Part shown: one piece after another, positions 20,625-31,534 of the stretch
How the letters are laid out: the number at the start of each line of letters is the position of its first letter
Numbering within the stretch: the first letter of the stretch is position 1
Assembly (NCBI GenBank): GCA_947504195.1
Contig: CANNGN010000007.1
Location: 146,710 to 210,709, forward strand
DNA length: 64,000 bases
From: an uncultured Vibrio sp.
GTDB taxonomy: Bacteria > Pseudomonadota > Gammaproteobacteria > Enterobacterales > Vibrionaceae
Direction of reading: 5' to 3'
Notes under the pieces: model-generated
The model's input: the letters and a program-made list of their open reading frames with translations, nothing else
What the model was told of the DNA's origin: nothing
Databases searched by the model: none
Made by a program: the position numbers and the translations under genes

Positions 20625-23198
20625 TTAGTTCGCCACTATGTTCAGAAGTTTACCGGGTACGTAGATAACCTTACGAATGGTTAAACCATCGGTGAACTTA
20701 GTGACATGTTCGTTCGCCAATCCAAGTTCTTCTACCTGTTCTTTGCTTGCATCAGCAGCAACAGTGATTTTCGCACGAAGCTTGCCGTTGACTTGAACTA
20801 CGATGAGTTTTTCGTCTTCAACCAAAGCGGCAGGATCGAAGCTTGGCCAATCTGCAAAATCAACATCTTTCTGACCAATGCCTTCCCACATTTCAAAACA
20901 GATATGAGGAGTAATTGGGAATAGCATGACGATGATTGCTTTTACGGCTTCATCTAACACTGCACGATCTTGTTCAGAATCTTGAGGTGCTTTTGTGAGC
21001 TTATTCATCAATTCCATAATTGCCGCGATCGCGGTATTAAAGGTTTGACGACGAGCGATATCATCACTTACTTTCGCGATAGTTTTATGAATATCACGAC
21101 GTAGTGCTTTTTGGTCATTGGTTAAGCTACTGACCTCTACGGCTTTGGCTTCACCTTTTTCAGCATGCTCATTCACTAAACGCCATACACGCTTCAAGAA
21201 GCGGTTCGCACCTTCAACACCAGACTCTTGCCACTCAAGTGTCATGTCTGCTGGAGAAGCAAACATCATAAACAAACGTACGGTATCAGCACCGTATTTG
21301 TCGACCATTTCTTGCGGGTCAATCCCGTTGTTTTTCGACTTAGACATTTTGATCATACCTGAGTGCTCAACAGTACGACCTAGGTTGTCGATTGCGGAAA
21401 TGATATGACCTTTACCGTCACGTTCTACTTTTACATCTGTAGGCGAAATCCACTCTTTGGTCCCTTTTTCATTGGTCCAATAGAAGGCATCTGCGAGTAC
21501 CATACCTTGGCAAAGCAATTGCTTAAATGGTTCGTCTGATGTTACAAATCCAGCATCACGAAGCAGTTTGTGGAAGAAGCGCGCGTACAACAGGTGCATA
21601 CAGGCGTGCTCGATACCTCCTACATATTGATCGACAGGTAGCCAGTAGTTGGCTTTTTCTGGATCAAGAATATCGTCCGCTTGCGGTGAACAGTAACGCG
21701 CGTAATACCAAGATGATTCCATAAAGGTATCAAAGGTATCGGTTTCGCGTAGAGCGGGTTCGCCATTAAATGTGGTCTCAGCCCAAGATTTATCGGCTTT
21801 AATAGGACTTGTGACGCCATCCATTACCACATCTTCAGGTAAAATAACCGGTAATTGGTCGGCGGGTACAGGATGAACCTCACCATCTTCAGTCGTTACC
21901 ATTGGGATTGGTGCACCCCAATAACGTTGACGTGATACGCCCCAGTCACGTAGGCGGAAATTAACTGTTTTCTTTCCTTTGTTCTCTGCTTCTAATTTGG
22001 CTGCAACAGCATCGAATGCCGCTTTAAATTCTAAACCGTCGAATTCACCAGAATTAAACAGCACACCTTTTTCGGTATAAGCCGCTTCTGAAACATCTAA
22101 TGCACTACCGTCACTTGGTTGAATGACAGGCACGATATCTAAGCCATATTTTGTCGCAAATTCATAATCACGTTGGTCATGAGCAGGAACGGCCATAACC
22201 GCGCCAGTACCGTAATCCATCAGAACGAAATTGGCGACGTAAATCGGAACTTCACGACCGTTTAAGGGATGAATAGCCGTTAAGCCTGTTGCCATCCCTT
22301 TTTTCTCCATGGTTGCTAATTCGGCTTCAGCAACTTTGGTGTTTTTACAATCGTCAATAAACTCAGCGAGTTGTGGGTTACTTTTAGCCGCTTCTGCAGC
22401 CAATGGGTGTCCGGCTGCGATACCAACATAAGTCACACCCATTAAAGTATCCGGACGGGTTGTATAGACCTCTAGATCATCATTTCCTGCAACTTGAAAC
22501 GATAATTCGACACCTTCAGAGCGACCAATCCAGTTACGCTGCATGGTTTTTACTGTATCGGGCCAACCTTCAAGGTTATCGAGATCGTCCAGTAACTCTT
22601 GTGCGTACGCGGTGATTTTGATTGACCATTGAGGAATTTCTTTTTGTTCAACAGGAGTATCACAACGCCAGCAGCAACCATCTTCAACTTGCTCGTTCGC
22701 AAGGACGGTTAGATCGTGTGGGCACCAGTTTACAGACGAGGTTTTCTTATAGACCAAACCTTTCTCATATAGCTTGGTGAAGAACTGTTGTTCCCAACGG
22801 TAATATTCAGGGCGGCAGGTCGCAAATTCACGATTCCAATCGTAACCAAAACCCAGAAGCTTAAGCTGGGTTTTCATGTATTCAATGTTTTCGTACGTCC
22901 AAGGTGCAGGAGCCGTTTTATTTTTTACGGCAGCATTTTCAGCTGGAAGGCCAAATGCATCCCAACCGATGGGTTGCATGACGTTTTTTCCTTGGAGACG
23001 CTGGAAGCGCGCGATAACGTCACCAATGGTGTAATTTCGTACATGTCCCATGTGAAGGCGACCACTTGGGTAAGGAAACATGGATAGACAGTAGAATTTT
23101 TCTTTATTTGGGTCTTCACTTACTACAAAGGTCTTGTTGTTGTCCCAATGGGCCTGAACTTTTTTTTCAATTTCTTGAGGGTTGTATTGATCTTGCAT
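20625..23198 (-). CDS. leuS: LeuS, leucyl-tRNA synthetase
   Basis: LeuS charges tRNA-Leu. It is 857 residues (E. coli 860). Class I motifs are HMGH at 49-52 and KMSKS near 618 ([15 protein letters not shown]). The editing domain carries [14 protein letters not shown] and [15 protein letters not shown], with the hydrolytic Asp. It is divergent from ybeL. Confidence 0.98.
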   Translation of the reverse strand: MQDQYNPQEIEKKVQAHWDNNKTFVVSEDPNKEKFYCLSMFPYPSGRLHMGHVRNYTIGDVIARFQRLQGKNVMQPIGWDAFGLPAENAAVKNKTAPAPWTYENIEYMKTQLKLLGFGYDWNREFATCRPEYYRWEQQFFTKLYEKGLVYKKTSSVNWCPHDLTVLANEQVEDGCCWRCDTPVEQKEIPQWSIKITAYAQELLDDLDNLEGWPDTVKTMQRNWIGRSEGVELSFQVAGNDDLEVYTTRPDTLMGVTYVGIAAGHPLAAEAAKSNPQLAEFIDDCKNTKVAEAELATMEKKGMATGLTAIHPLNGREVPIYVANFVLMDYGTGAVMAVPAHDQRDYEFATKYGLDIVPVIQPSDGSALDVSEAAYTEKGVLFNSGEFDGLEFKAAFDAVAAKLEAENKGKKTVNFRLRDWGVSRQRYWGAPIPMVTTEDGEVHPVPADQLPVILPEDVVMDGVTSPIKADKSWAETTFNGEPALRETDTFDTFMESSWYYARYCSPQADDILDPEKANYWLPVDQYVGGIEHACMHLLYARFFHKLLRDAGFVTSDEPFKQLLCQGMVLADAFYWTNEKGTKEWISPTDVKVERDGKGHIISAIDNLGRTVEHSGMIKMSKSKNNGIDPQEMVDKYGADTVRLFMMFASPADMTLEWQESGVEGANRFLKRVWRLVNEHAEKGEAKAVEVSSLTNDQKALRRDIHKTIAKVSDDIARRQTFNTAIAAIMELMNKLTKAPQDSEQDRAVLDEAVKAIIVMLFPITPHICFEMWEGIGQKDVDFADWPSFDPAALVEDEKLIVVQVNGKLRAKITVAADASKEQVEELGLANEHVTKFTDGLTIRKVIYVPGKLLNIVAN

Positions 23199-23320
23199 CG
23201 ACGATATCCGGTTATCTTGGAATTTGTGAGTTCAATTAGAACAGCGACTTTTAGATCGACATAGAATACCTAAAGCAGCAGTGCACAACAATAGCCAATC
23301 TGGTTTGATGGAGGTAAGTT

Positions 23321-23791
23321 ATGCCAAAACGCAGCGCAGGATACGTTTCTTTGCTTGAAACGGTGATCAATAAACTCAAAATCAACCAAGAAGACCTCGA
23401 AGACGTGGTTCAAACGTCAGAAAAGGTTGCCCATGCCGCATCTGATATGACGAAAGATGAACTTTCTTTAATTTCGGCTTATGTCCAGGCGGATTTAAAT
23501 GAGTTTGCTCAGAGTTATGAAGAAAGTAAAAGTGGGCCGTTTTATTTGATGATTGAAAATTCTATCTGGCAAGGGTTAGCAGAAATTTCGGATAAAACTT
23601 TTATTGAGCAAACAGAGTTTTTTCATGAACTCGAAACCCAAGGCACTTATCAGACTGGCGATATCATCGGATTAGGTACGTTGGGTTGTGAGAAGTGTGG
23701 TCATCGTGTTGAGTACAATCATCCCACCGCGGTGAGTGATTGTACTGAGTGTGGTAATCATCACTTTCGTCGACTGCCTATCAAGCCTTAG
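23321..23791 (+). CDS. ybeL: YbeL (DUF1451) zinc-ribbon protein
   Basis: A 156-residue protein of the YbeL/DUF1451 family with unknown function. The N-terminal 100 residues are helical; a C-terminal zinc ribbon has C-E-K-C near 127-130 and C-T-E-C near 145-148. It has a strong ribosome-binding site (GGAGG seven bases before the ATG). Its end overlaps the end of lnt by 11 bases, tail to tail. Confidence 0.92.
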   Translation: MPKRSAGYVSLLETVINKLKINQEDLEDVVQTSEKVAHAASDMTKDELSLISAYVQADLNEFAQSYEESKSGPFYLMIENSIWQGLAEISDKTFIEQTEFFHELETQGTYQTGDIIGLGTLGCEKCGHRVEYNHPTAVSDCTECGNHHFRRLPIKP

Positions 23792-25316
23792 TAGAGCTTG
23801 ATTTATCTCGTGTGGTTAAACGTGCGAGTATCAATGCAGACAATAGGATCATATAGATGGGCCAACTTCCATATTTAACGTATGGGGTTAGGCCTTGATA
23901 TGAGCTAATGGTCTTTTTCAATACAGCCACTTCAAACTGAGGGATTTGTTCGATGATTTTTCCTTTTGGATCTGTTATCGCAGTCACTCCAGTATTGGTT
24001 GCACGTACTAATGGGCGACCTAATTCGAGAGCTCGCATTCTCGCGATCTCCATATGTTGCAGTGGTCCAACTGAGTCACCAAACCATGCGTCATTGGATA
24101 GGGTTAAAATAAAGTCGGTTTGAGTCGTAAAATTATCTCGAAGTTGCTCACCAAAAATGATTTCATAACACAATGCTGCGATAAAATAGCGTTGATTAGC
24201 GAAGATATTCTTTTGAATATAGTCACCACGCGAAAACGCTGAGTTTGGCAAATTAAAGATCGGAGCAATAGGGCGAAGCCACTCTTCGAATGGAACAAAT
24301 TCACCAAACGGCAGTAAGTGATGTTTGTGGTAAAGAGCATCGATGTCATGCTGATACTCACCGCGACCATTTTCCCCAAGCACGAGAATACTGTTATAAA
24401 ATGTTTGAGCATCAAGTTGATTTAATACTCCAGTCATAATCGCGATATTTTCTTCTTTGCCAAATCGATCAATGATTTCGAAAAAATGGGGTAGTTCAGA
24501 TTCAAATGCCGGGATAGCCGCTTCGGGCCAAATGATGATATCAGCATCGATATTTTGTTCGGTAAGTTGCGTGTACTTCTCTATTGTCGGCCAGCGTTGC
24601 GAAGGTAGCCACTTTATTTCTTGGTCGATATTTCCTTGAATAAGGGCAATCGTTGTATCGGTTCCCTTTTTCAAGGTGACCCATGGAATATTATTGAGTG
24701 AGTAGGCGACGATAAATATGGATACGATCGGTAGCAGTGCGATGAGTTTTCGTTGTTGCCAGTAGTAAACGAGTGAGCCAGCGGCCAATGCAACAATCAT
24801 GTTTATTAATTCAACACCGCCGACAGGAGCATAACTGGCTAAAGGAGAGTCGATTTGACTGTATCCAAGCCATAACCAAGGAAACCCTGTAAATAACCAG
24901 CCACGTAACCCCTCAATGCCTAACCAAAATGCGGGGACGGCAATAAGAAATCGATAGGTTGGTTTTTGTTGCCAACAGCCTTGTACCAGCACAGAAAATA
25001 ACGCTGGAAATAATGCCAAATACGCAGATAGAAAAAATAACAGAATCACACTGACAATTGGTGGGACGCCACCAAAGGTATCGATACTGACATGAACCCA
25101 GCTTAACCCTAAGCCAAATAACCCAAGCCCCCAAAGCCAGCCAACAGAAAAAGCACTTTTCCATGACAATTGTTGAGTTGATAGATTTATGAGAAATGCT
25201 AGAGAAAGAATGGCAACTGGCCAAATAGAATAGGGAGCAAAAGCGAGAGAAGTTGCTGCACCAACAAATAAGGTTACGCCGGAGCGTAACCAAATAGAGG
25301 TTGTAAATTTAACCAT
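23781..25316 (-). CDS. lnt: Lnt, apolipoprotein N-acyltransferase
   Basis: Lnt adds the third acyl chain to the N-terminal Cys of lipoproteins in the inner membrane. It has several N-terminal membrane helices and a periplasmic nitrilase-like domain with catalytic Glu (IWPEAAIPAFE), Lys (HKHHLLPFGEFVPFE) and Cys (AALCYEIIFGE). I prefer the ATG at 25316 (MVKFTTSIW; GGAA nine bases upstream), giving 511 residues; a TTG five codons upstream is the alternative. It follows corC, as in E. coli. Confidence 0.95.
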   Translation of the reverse strand: MVKFTTSIWLRSGVTLFVGAATSLAFAPYSIWPVAILSLAFLINLSTQQLSWKSAFSVGWLWGLGLFGLGLSWVHVSIDTFGGVPPIVSVILLFFLSAYLALFPALFSVLVQGCWQQKPTYRFLIAVPAFWLGIEGLRGWLFTGFPWLWLGYSQIDSPLASYAPVGGVELINMIVALAAGSLVYYWQQRKLIALLPIVSIFIVAYSLNNIPWVTLKKGTDTTIALIQGNIDQEIKWLPSQRWPTIEKYTQLTEQNIDADIIIWPEAAIPAFESELPHFFEIIDRFGKEENIAIMTGVLNQLDAQTFYNSILVLGENGRGEYQHDIDALYHKHHLLPFGEFVPFEEWLRPIAPIFNLPNSAFSRGDYIQKNIFANQRYFIAALCYEIIFGEQLRDNFTTQTDFILTLSNDAWFGDSVGPLQHMEIARMRALELGRPLVRATNTGVTAITDPKGKIIEQIPQFEVAVLKKTISSYQGLTPYVKYGSWPIYMILLSALILARLTTRDKSSSTKA

Positions 25317-25342
25317 TGATATGTGTTCCAAATACCAAAACG

Positions 25343-26218
25343 TTATGGAGAGTCAGGCTCAGATGATGAGTCATCATCGGGAATGGTGACCTGTAATTGG
25401 ACAATTCTGCGGTTATCAGAGTTGGTTACTTTGAACTGGAATTCGCCAACGGATACCAACTCACCACGTTCAGGTAGATGACCGAATGCTGTCATTACTA
25501 ACCCGCCAACGGTATCGATTTCATCATCACTGTACTGAGTGCCAAACGTTTCGTTAAAGTCTTCGATGGTGGTTAAACCACTTAAAGAGAAAGTATGCTT
25601 GCTTAACTGACGGATATATCTTTCATCTTCTTCGTCGGTTTCATCTTCGATATCACCGACGATTTCTTCGAGGATATCTTCGATGGTGACAACCCCAGAT
25701 ACTCCGCCAAATTCATCAACAACAATCGCCATGTGGTAGCGCTCTTCTTGAAACTCTTTCAATAAGCGATCGACGCGCTTACTTTCTGGAACGACAACAG
25801 CAGGACGAGTCACTTCGGTGATAGTAAACGGTGCGCTTTGAGAGCCTAGATATTTCAGGAGGTCTTTGGCTAGTAGAATACCTTCGACATGATCTTTGTC
25901 TTCACTGACGATAGGGTATCGGGAATGTTGTGCATCGGAAATAAGCGTTACGATTTGATCGAGAGAGTCGGTGATATCGACAGTCACCATTTGAGAGCGA
26001 GGAATCATAATATCTCTGACTCTCATATCGGCGATTTGAATGACGCCTTCGAGCATATCCCGCGTGTCGTGATCGATTAAATCGTTGACCTCTGAACCCC
26101 GGATAACCTCGACGAGATCGTCTTTATCCTTGGGATCACCTTGAAAGATTTGTCCTATACGGTCTAAAAATGTCTTTCGACTGGGACCGTCTGCGCTTTG
26201 CGAATTGTCTTCGTTCAT
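25343..26218 (-). CDS. corC: CorC (YbeX), CBS-domain Mg/Co efflux-associated protein
   Basis: A 291-residue cytoplasmic protein with a CBS pair (about 70-190, including DIMIPRSQMVTVD and HMAIVVDEFGGVSGVVTIED) and a CorC_HlyC domain (about 205-280). It is linked to magnesium and cobalt efflux, and in E. coli YbeX is also linked to ribosome metabolism. It lies in the miaB-ybeZ-ybeY-corC-lnt cluster; the following lnt ATG is about 26 bases away. Confidence 0.95.
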   Translation of the reverse strand: MNEDNSQSADGPSRKTFLDRIGQIFQGDPKDKDDLVEVIRGSEVNDLIDHDTRDMLEGVIQIADMRVRDIMIPRSQMVTVDITDSLDQIVTLISDAQHSRYPIVSEDKDHVEGILLAKDLLKYLGSQSAPFTITEVTRPAVVVPESKRVDRLLKEFQEERYHMAIVVDEFGGVSGVVTIEDILEEIVGDIEDETDEEDERYIRQLSKHTFSLSGLTTIEDFNETFGTQYSDDEIDTVGGLVMTAFGHLPERGELVSVGEFQFKVTNSDNRRIVQLQVTIPDDDSSSEPDSP

Positions 26219-26329
26219 TTTATCTCTGTTTACTTAGGCTATCAGATGTGTGATAGCACACATGATAATGATTAAAAATTAGCTGTATTAACAGCGATTT
26301 TTTTATCATTAAAGTTATGTATTTTCCTA

Positions 26330-26791
26330 CTACTTTTCTAGTATATAAGGGTCGTTATACCCAATATCAAGCATGATTTCAGCTTCCAGAGCTTCCATCT
26401 CTTCGGCTTCATCATCGTCAATATGATCATAACCTAGCAGATGCAAACAGCCATGTACAACCATATGAGCCCAATGTGCTATTGGCGTCTTATTCTGTTC
26501 TTTTGCTTCCCGTTCAACTACTGGGCAACAAATGACTAAATCACCCAATAGAGCTAATTCGACTTCTGGCGGAGCCTCAAAGGGAAAAGAGAGCACATTT
26601 GTTGGCTTGTTTTTGTGACGATATTGTGAGTTAAGTTGTTGGCTCTCTTGTTCGTCGACAAGCCGTACAGTAAGTTCGGCTTCAGCTTGAAATGGGGTAA
26701 TGATCTTATCTACCCACTCTTGAATCTGATGGTGAGAAGGCAAATTTTCTGAATGTTCTGTCGCGATCTGTAGATCAAGTTCAATGGCCAT
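26330..26791 (-). CDS. ybeY: YbeY, endoribonuclease for rRNA maturation
   Basis: YbeY is a zinc-dependent endoribonuclease needed for 16S rRNA 3' processing and 70S quality control. It is 153 residues. The metal motif is [11 protein letters not shown] near 114-124 and the conserved arginine loop is [17 protein letters not shown]. It is encoded right after ybeZ. Confidence 0.97.
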   Translation of the reverse strand: MAIELDLQIATEHSENLPSHHQIQEWVDKIITPFQAEAELTVRLVDEQESQQLNSQYRHKNKPTNVLSFPFEAPPEVELALLGDLVICCPVVEREAKEQNKTPIAHWAHMVVHGCLHLLGYDHIDDDEAEEMEALEAEIMLDIGYNDPYILEK

Positions 26792-26822
26792 TTTCTATCA
26801 ATTCCAAGCGTGAGTTTAACCG

Positions 26823-27932
26823 CTAATTCGAGTCTGTTTGTGGAGCCGTGGTCACGGCAAGTGCAGCGCGCGTTAATGCTTCGGCTTGTTGAGTTTCACG
26901 TTCTTCACGTCGTTTCCGGTCGATTTCTTTGCGCTCTTTTTGATCTTTAGCTTCCCATTTTTCATAGGCGTTGACGATTCGAGCGACCACTGGGTGTCTT
27001 ACCACATCTTCAGCAATAAAGAAGTTGAAGCTGATATCATCGACGTCACTAAGGACTTCCACTGCATGACGTAAGCCAGATTTGGCTCCGCGTGGTAAAT
27101 CGATCTGAGTGACATCTCCAGTGATAACCGCTCTAGAATTGAAGCCAATACGAGTAAGGAACATTTTCATCTGTTCTACCGTGGTGTTTTGGCTTTCATC
27201 GAGGATAATAAAGGCGTCGTTTAACGTTCTCCCACGCATATAAGCTAACGGAGCAACTTCGATAACATTGCGTTCGATGAGCTTCTCAACACGTTCAAAG
27301 CCAAGCATTTCAAATAATGCATCGTAAAGTGGGCGTAAATATGGGTCGACTTTCTGACTCAGGTCACCAGGGAGAAAACCAAGCTTTTCGCCGGCTTCGA
27401 CCGCTGGGCGTGTAAGTAGAATACGACGGATTTCTTGACGTTCAAGTGCGTCAACCGCTGCTGCTACCGCGAGGTAAGTTTTACCTGTACCGGCAGGACC
27501 AATACCGAACGTGATGTCGTGCGTCACCATATTCATTAGGTATTGCGCTTGATTTGGCGTGCGAGGTTTTATTACCCCTTTCTTTGTCTTAATGGTGACT
27601 TCTTTACCATAGACAATCGACGCTTCAGTCGTGTCTTGCTCAAGTACACCCGATTCCTTGACGGCTAAGTGAACTTGTTCGGGTTCGAGGTCTGGAGTAT
27701 TACCACGAATAGGAGCTGTATTAACATAAAGAGTGCGCAAAATATCGATTGCGGCCGAGGCAGCATGAGGCTTACCAACAACAGTAAAGTGCTCACTGCG
27801 GTGATTTATTTCAACCCCTAATCGGCGCTCTAAATGTTTGATATTATCATCGAATGGACCACAAAGACTGGCAAGGCGGCGGTTATCAGAAGGTTCTAAG
27901 TCGATCTCTAATGTTACTATTTTCGTACTCAA
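26823..27932 (-). CDS. ybeZ: YbeZ (PhoH-like ATPase)
   Basis: A PhoH-family P-loop ATPase of 369 residues that works with YbeY in RNA metabolism. The Walker A motif is GPAGTGKT (about 142-149), Walker B is AFIILDESQN. The N-terminal KH-like region (LCGPFDDNIKHLERRLGV) suggests RNA binding. The C-terminal tail (about 330-369) is charged. The start appears to be TTG at 27932, with AGAGG upstream. It is in the miaB operon. Confidence 0.95.
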   Translation of the reverse strand: MSTKIVTLEIDLEPSDNRRLASLCGPFDDNIKHLERRLGVEINHRSEHFTVVGKPHAASAAIDILRTLYVNTAPIRGNTPDLEPEQVHLAVKESGVLEQDTTEASIVYGKEVTIKTKKGVIKPRTPNQAQYLMNMVTHDITFGIGPAGTGKTYLAVAAAVDALERQEIRRILLTRPAVEAGEKLGFLPGDLSQKVDPYLRPLYDALFEMLGFERVEKLIERNVIEVAPLAYMRGRTLNDAFIILDESQNTTVEQMKMFLTRIGFNSRAVITGDVTQIDLPRGAKSGLRHAVEVLSDVDDISFNFFIAEDVVRHPVVARIVNAYEKWEAKDQKERKEIDRKRREERETQQAEALTRAALAVTTAPQTDSN

Positions 27933-27959
27933 TGTTGCCTCTCAATTCTGTCATAACGC

Positions 27960-27983
27960 AGTGCCCGATTGCGACCGGGCACT
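27960..27983 (-). repeat. inverted repeat between miaB and ybeZ
   Basis: AGTGCCCG / CGGGCACT, eight base pairs with an eight-base loop, lies in the 71-base gap. No U-run follows on the transcribed strand, so it is more likely an RNA-stabilising or processing hairpin than a full terminator. Confidence 0.65.
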
Positions 27984-28003
27984 TTGTGACTTGTTATCCG
28001 AGA

Positions 28004-29428
28004 TTATGGGGTAAACGTTGCTACTCCAAGCTCATCTTCTTTACGGGTCTTTTCTATCATTGCGGATGGTGATACCGCAATACGCAGGTTCATTTCGCTT
28101 TCGGTTCTGACTAACTCACCACGAAGTGAATTTGCAAAGACATCAACAATGTTAACATCAACGAATTGACCAATCAGGTCAGCAGAGCCTTCAAAGTTCA
28201 CGACACGGTTGTTCTCGGTACGTCCGCGAAGTTCCATCAAGTTCTTTTTCGATGGGCCTTCGACAATAATGCGTTGTTCTGTCCCAAGCATTAGACGTGA
28301 ATAGCGCATTGCTTGAGTATTGATCGTTTGTTGCAGTTCATACAAACGTTCTTTTTTCGTTTCTTCAGAGAGATCGCATGGGTAATCCGCTGCCGGAGTG
28401 CCTGGGCGTGGTGAAAAGATAAAGCTAAAGCTCATATCGAAATCCACATCACGGATTAATTTCATCGTATCTGCGAAATCTTGATCGCTTTCACCTGGGA
28501 AGCCTACGATAAAGTCGGAACTAATTTGAATATCAGGGCGAGCTTTACGCAGCTTACGAATAATAGATTTATACTCGATGGCGGTGTGCGGTCGCTTCAT
28601 CATGGTTAAAATACGATCGGAGCCACTTTGAACAGGCAAGTGCAAAAAGCTCACTAACTCTGGGGTGTCTTCATACACAGCAACGATATCATCGGTAAAC
28701 TCTAATGGATGACTGGTGGTAAAGCGAAGGCGGTCAATACCATCAATAGAGGCGACAAGTCTTAGTAATTCGGCGAATGAACAGATATCACCGTCATGTG
28801 TTAGGCCTCGGTAGGCATTCACGTTTTGGCCTAATAGGTTGACCTCACGTACGCCTTGCTCAGCAAGTTGTGCTACTTCAAATAGAACGTCATCCATTGG
28901 GCGACTGACTTCTTCGCCTCGAGTATAAGGCACGACACAGTAAGTACAATATTTTGAGCATCCTTCCATGATAGAGACGAATGCGGTTGCACCTTCTGCT
29001 TTGGGTTCAGGCAGGTTATCGAACTTCTCTATCTCTGGGAATGAAATATCCATCACCGGTGCATGATCATCATGAGAGCGTTTAATCATTTCAGGCAAAC
29101 GGTGCAGCGTTTGAGGGCCAAAAATAACATCGACAAATGAAGCTCGTTCACGAATATGGTCACCTTCTTGAGTGGCAACGCAGCCGCCGACACCGATAAC
29201 AACGCCCGGTTTTTTATCTTTTAAGGTTTTCCAACGGCCAAGCTGATGAAAGACTTTTTCTTGCGCTTTTTCACGAATAGAACAGGTATTCAGTAGTAGT
29301 ACATCTGCTTCCTCAGGCACTTCTGTTAACTCATAGCCATTTGTTGCATTGAGTAGGTCGGCCATTTTCGATGAATCGTATTCGTTCATCTGACAGCCCC
29401 AAGTTTTAATTAGCAGTTTCTTACTCAT
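28004..29428 (-). CDS. miaB: MiaB, tRNA-2-methylthio-N6-dimethylallyladenosine synthase
   Basis: MiaB is a radical-SAM methylthiotransferase that modifies adenosine 37 of tRNAs. From the ATG at 29428 ([25 protein letters not shown] upstream) it is 474 residues, the E. coli length; a TTG seven codons earlier is unlikely. The N-terminal domain has the auxiliary-cluster cysteines; the radical-SAM motif CSKYCTYC lies near 157-164; a TRAM domain is at the end. It heads the ybeZ-ybeY-corC-lnt operon and is divergent from ubiF. Confidence 0.97.
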   Translation of the reverse strand: MSKKLLIKTWGCQMNEYDSSKMADLLNATNGYELTEVPEEADVLLLNTCSIREKAQEKVFHQLGRWKTLKDKKPGVVIGVGGCVATQEGDHIRERASFVDVIFGPQTLHRLPEMIKRSHDDHAPVMDISFPEIEKFDNLPEPKAEGATAFVSIMEGCSKYCTYCVVPYTRGEEVSRPMDDVLFEVAQLAEQGVREVNLLGQNVNAYRGLTHDGDICSFAELLRLVASIDGIDRLRFTTSHPLEFTDDIVAVYEDTPELVSFLHLPVQSGSDRILTMMKRPHTAIEYKSIIRKLRKARPDIQISSDFIVGFPGESDQDFADTMKLIRDVDFDMSFSFIFSPRPGTPAADYPCDLSEETKKERLYELQQTINTQAMRYSRLMLGTEQRIIVEGPSKKNLMELRGRTENNRVVNFEGSADLIGQFVDVNIVDVFANSLRGELVRTESEMNLRIAVSPSAMIEKTRKEDELGVATFTP

Positions 29429-29685
29429 TTCTTTCGCTCGTATTATCAATTTTTGGTGTCATTGACCCATTCGGGTAAATACTGGTTGGTTATCCGATTT
29501 CGTGGTAGCCGCGTATTGTACTGCTTTAAAAAGTCACTGACTAGTCAATCTCAACAATCAATTTAAACCAAGGTTATATAGCGAGAGAAGCCTTATTTTA
29601 AGTAGTGATATAATCGAAATAGATTCGCAATCTGATATGAAGATCGTACAATTAAAAATCAGAATACAAAATCAAATAGTTAGCG

Positions 29686-30846
29686 ATGATGACGATGAAA
29701 AAAGTGGAACTAGCCGTAGTCGGTGGTGGAATGGTTGGTGCAGCAACCGCGTTGGGTTTAGCTCAGCAGGGTAGAGAGGTCGTGCTGATTGAACAAACGC
29801 CACCGTGTGCTTTTGACGCTGAGCAACCTATGGATCTTAGAGTGTCGGCAATATCGATGGCTTCGGTTGAGTTTCTGCAGCAGCTAGGAGTGTGGCCTGC
29901 GATTGAGAAGATGAGAATATGTCCGTATAAGGGCTTGGAAACGTGGGAACATGAAAATTGTAAGACATCGTTTTTCGCAGAAGAAATAGCACTTGATCAA
30001 TTGGGGTATATGGTAGAAAACCGCGTTATACAGCTAGGCTTGTGGCAACAGTTTTCACTTTATCCAAACCTAACCGTGTTGTGTCCAGATGAGATCAATT
30101 CGATCGAGTTTGCTGATAATTCCATTTTGCATCTGTCGTCTGGGGAAAAGGTTGCGACTGATTGGGTGGTTGGCGCTGATGGGGCCAATTCTAAAGTGCG
30201 CACATTTGCTAATATCGGAGTCACTGCGTGGGATTATCGTCATCACTGCATGTTGATTAATGTTAAGACTACGCTAGTGCAAGAAGACGTTACTTGGCAG
30301 CAGTTTTTTCCTTCAGGACCGAGATCGTATTTACCAATGGGTGGACATCAAGCTTCATTGGTATGGTATGACTCACCACAACGTATTCGCCAGCTATCGG
30401 CAATGAACTCAGTTCAGTTAAAAGAAGAAATAGAAAGGCATTTTCCTAATCAATTAGGGGAGGTTGAAGTGAGCGATCATGGTTCATTCCCATTGGTTCG
30501 TCGTCATGCGCAACGTTATGTTTCTAAACATTGTGTTCTTGTTGGTGATGCTGCACATACGATAAATCCATTGGCTGGCCAGGGCGTAAATTTGGGATTT
30601 AAAGATGTCAGGGAGTTATTGAAACAAACCAGCGAAAGTTCGATGTTAACTGAGCAAATGTTTATGCAGTACCAGAAAAATAGAAAGATTGATAATTTAG
30701 CGATGCAAAGTGGGATGGATGTTTTTTACAAACTGTTTAGCAATGACATCATGCCGTTGAAATTGATGCGTAATATTGCTCTGAAAACAGCCCAGCATGC
30801 AGGACCTTTAAAAAAGCGAGCGCTTCGCTATGCATTGGGTTACTAG
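29686..30846 (+). CDS. ubiF: UbiF-type ubiquinone biosynthesis FAD monooxygenase
   Basis: A 386-residue FAD-dependent hydroxylase of the UbiH/F/I family. The FAD-binding motif VVGGGMVGAATALGLAQQG lies at about 11-29 and the second FAD motif GDAAHTINPLAGQGVNLG at about 285-302. UbiF hydroxylates C6 of the ubiquinone ring. Assignment to UbiF rather than UbiH/UbiI rests on the position next to miaB, as in E. coli and V. cholerae. In-frame ATGs at 29686 and 29695 are both possible. Confidence 0.88.
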   Translation: MMTMKKVELAVVGGGMVGAATALGLAQQGREVVLIEQTPPCAFDAEQPMDLRVSAISMASVEFLQQLGVWPAIEKMRICPYKGLETWEHENCKTSFFAEEIALDQLGYMVENRVIQLGLWQQFSLYPNLTVLCPDEINSIEFADNSILHLSSGEKVATDWVVGADGANSKVRTFANIGVTAWDYRHHCMLINVKTTLVQEDVTWQQFFPSGPRSYLPMGGHQASLVWYDSPQRIRQLSAMNSVQLKEEIERHFPNQLGEVEVSDHGSFPLVRRHAQRYVSKHCVLVGDAAHTINPLAGQGVNLGFKDVRELLKQTSESSMLTEQMFMQYQKNRKIDNLAMQSGMDVFYKLFSNDIMPLKLMRNIALKTAQHAGPLKKRALRYALGY

Positions 30847-30870
30847 GATCGTTGTTGGTTTCGTTGAATC

Positions 30871-30902
30871 ATAAAAAAACGCCGCTTAGCGGCGTTTTTT
30901 TA
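30871..30902. terminator. bidirectional terminator ubiF / crr
   Basis: A-run, then stem ACGCCGCT / AGCGGCGT, then seven T bases. It ends ubiF rightward and the pts operon leftward. Confidence 0.92.
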
Positions 30903-30921
30903 GACCTAACAAAATATGCGA

Positions 30922-31431
30922 TTATTTCGTTACACGTAAAACTGGCGTTTCTCCAACCACGGCCGCACCAGAAAGTTTATTCAACTCTTTGATTTCATCC
31001 ATGTTCGAGATAACGACAGGTGTTAAAGTCGATTTCGCATTTTCAAGTAGATAAGCCAAATCAAACTCAAGCACTGTATCGCCTGCTTTAACGGATTGAC
31101 CTTCTTCAGCGATACGAGTAAACCCTTCGCCTTTAAGTTCTACAGTATCAATACCGAAGTGGACAAAAAGCTCTACACCTTCATCTGATTCAATAGAAAA
31201 TGCGTGGTTTGTTTCAAAAATCTTACCAATGGTACCATTAACTGGCGCGACAATTTTGTCGCCATTTGGTTTAATCGCAATACCATCACCAACGATTTTC
31301 TCTGCGAAAACAACGTCTGGCACGTCTTCAATATTTACAATGTCACCTGAAAGAGGGGCGATTATTTCGATTGCTCCAACTTCTGTTCGGTCATCGGACA
31401 CTAATTTTTTTAGTTTATCAAACAGACCCAT
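30922..31431 (-). CDS. crr: Crr, glucose-specific EIIA component of the PTS
   Basis: EIIA-Glc takes phosphate from HPr and passes it to glucose-type permeases; its phosphorylation state controls adenylate cyclase and inducer exclusion. It is 169 residues. The phosphorylated His91 lies in [11 protein letters not shown], with His76 (TNHAFSI) in the active site. It is last in ptsH-ptsI-crr. Confidence 0.98.
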   Translation of the reverse strand: MGLFDKLKKLVSDDRTEVGAIEIIAPLSGDIVNIEDVPDVVFAEKIVGDGIAIKPNGDKIVAPVNGTIGKIFETNHAFSIESDEGVELFVHFGIDTVELKGEGFTRIAEEGQSVKAGDTVLEFDLAYLLENAKSTLTPVVISNMDEIKELNKLSGAAVVGETPVLRVTK

Positions 31432-31534
31432 GTGCTGTGCTCCTAGGATTTAATCATTCAATTTTCGGTATAATATACCAAGCATAGACATTAGACGACA
31501 TATTTGTCATCTAATGTCTATTAGAATGAAGCGA

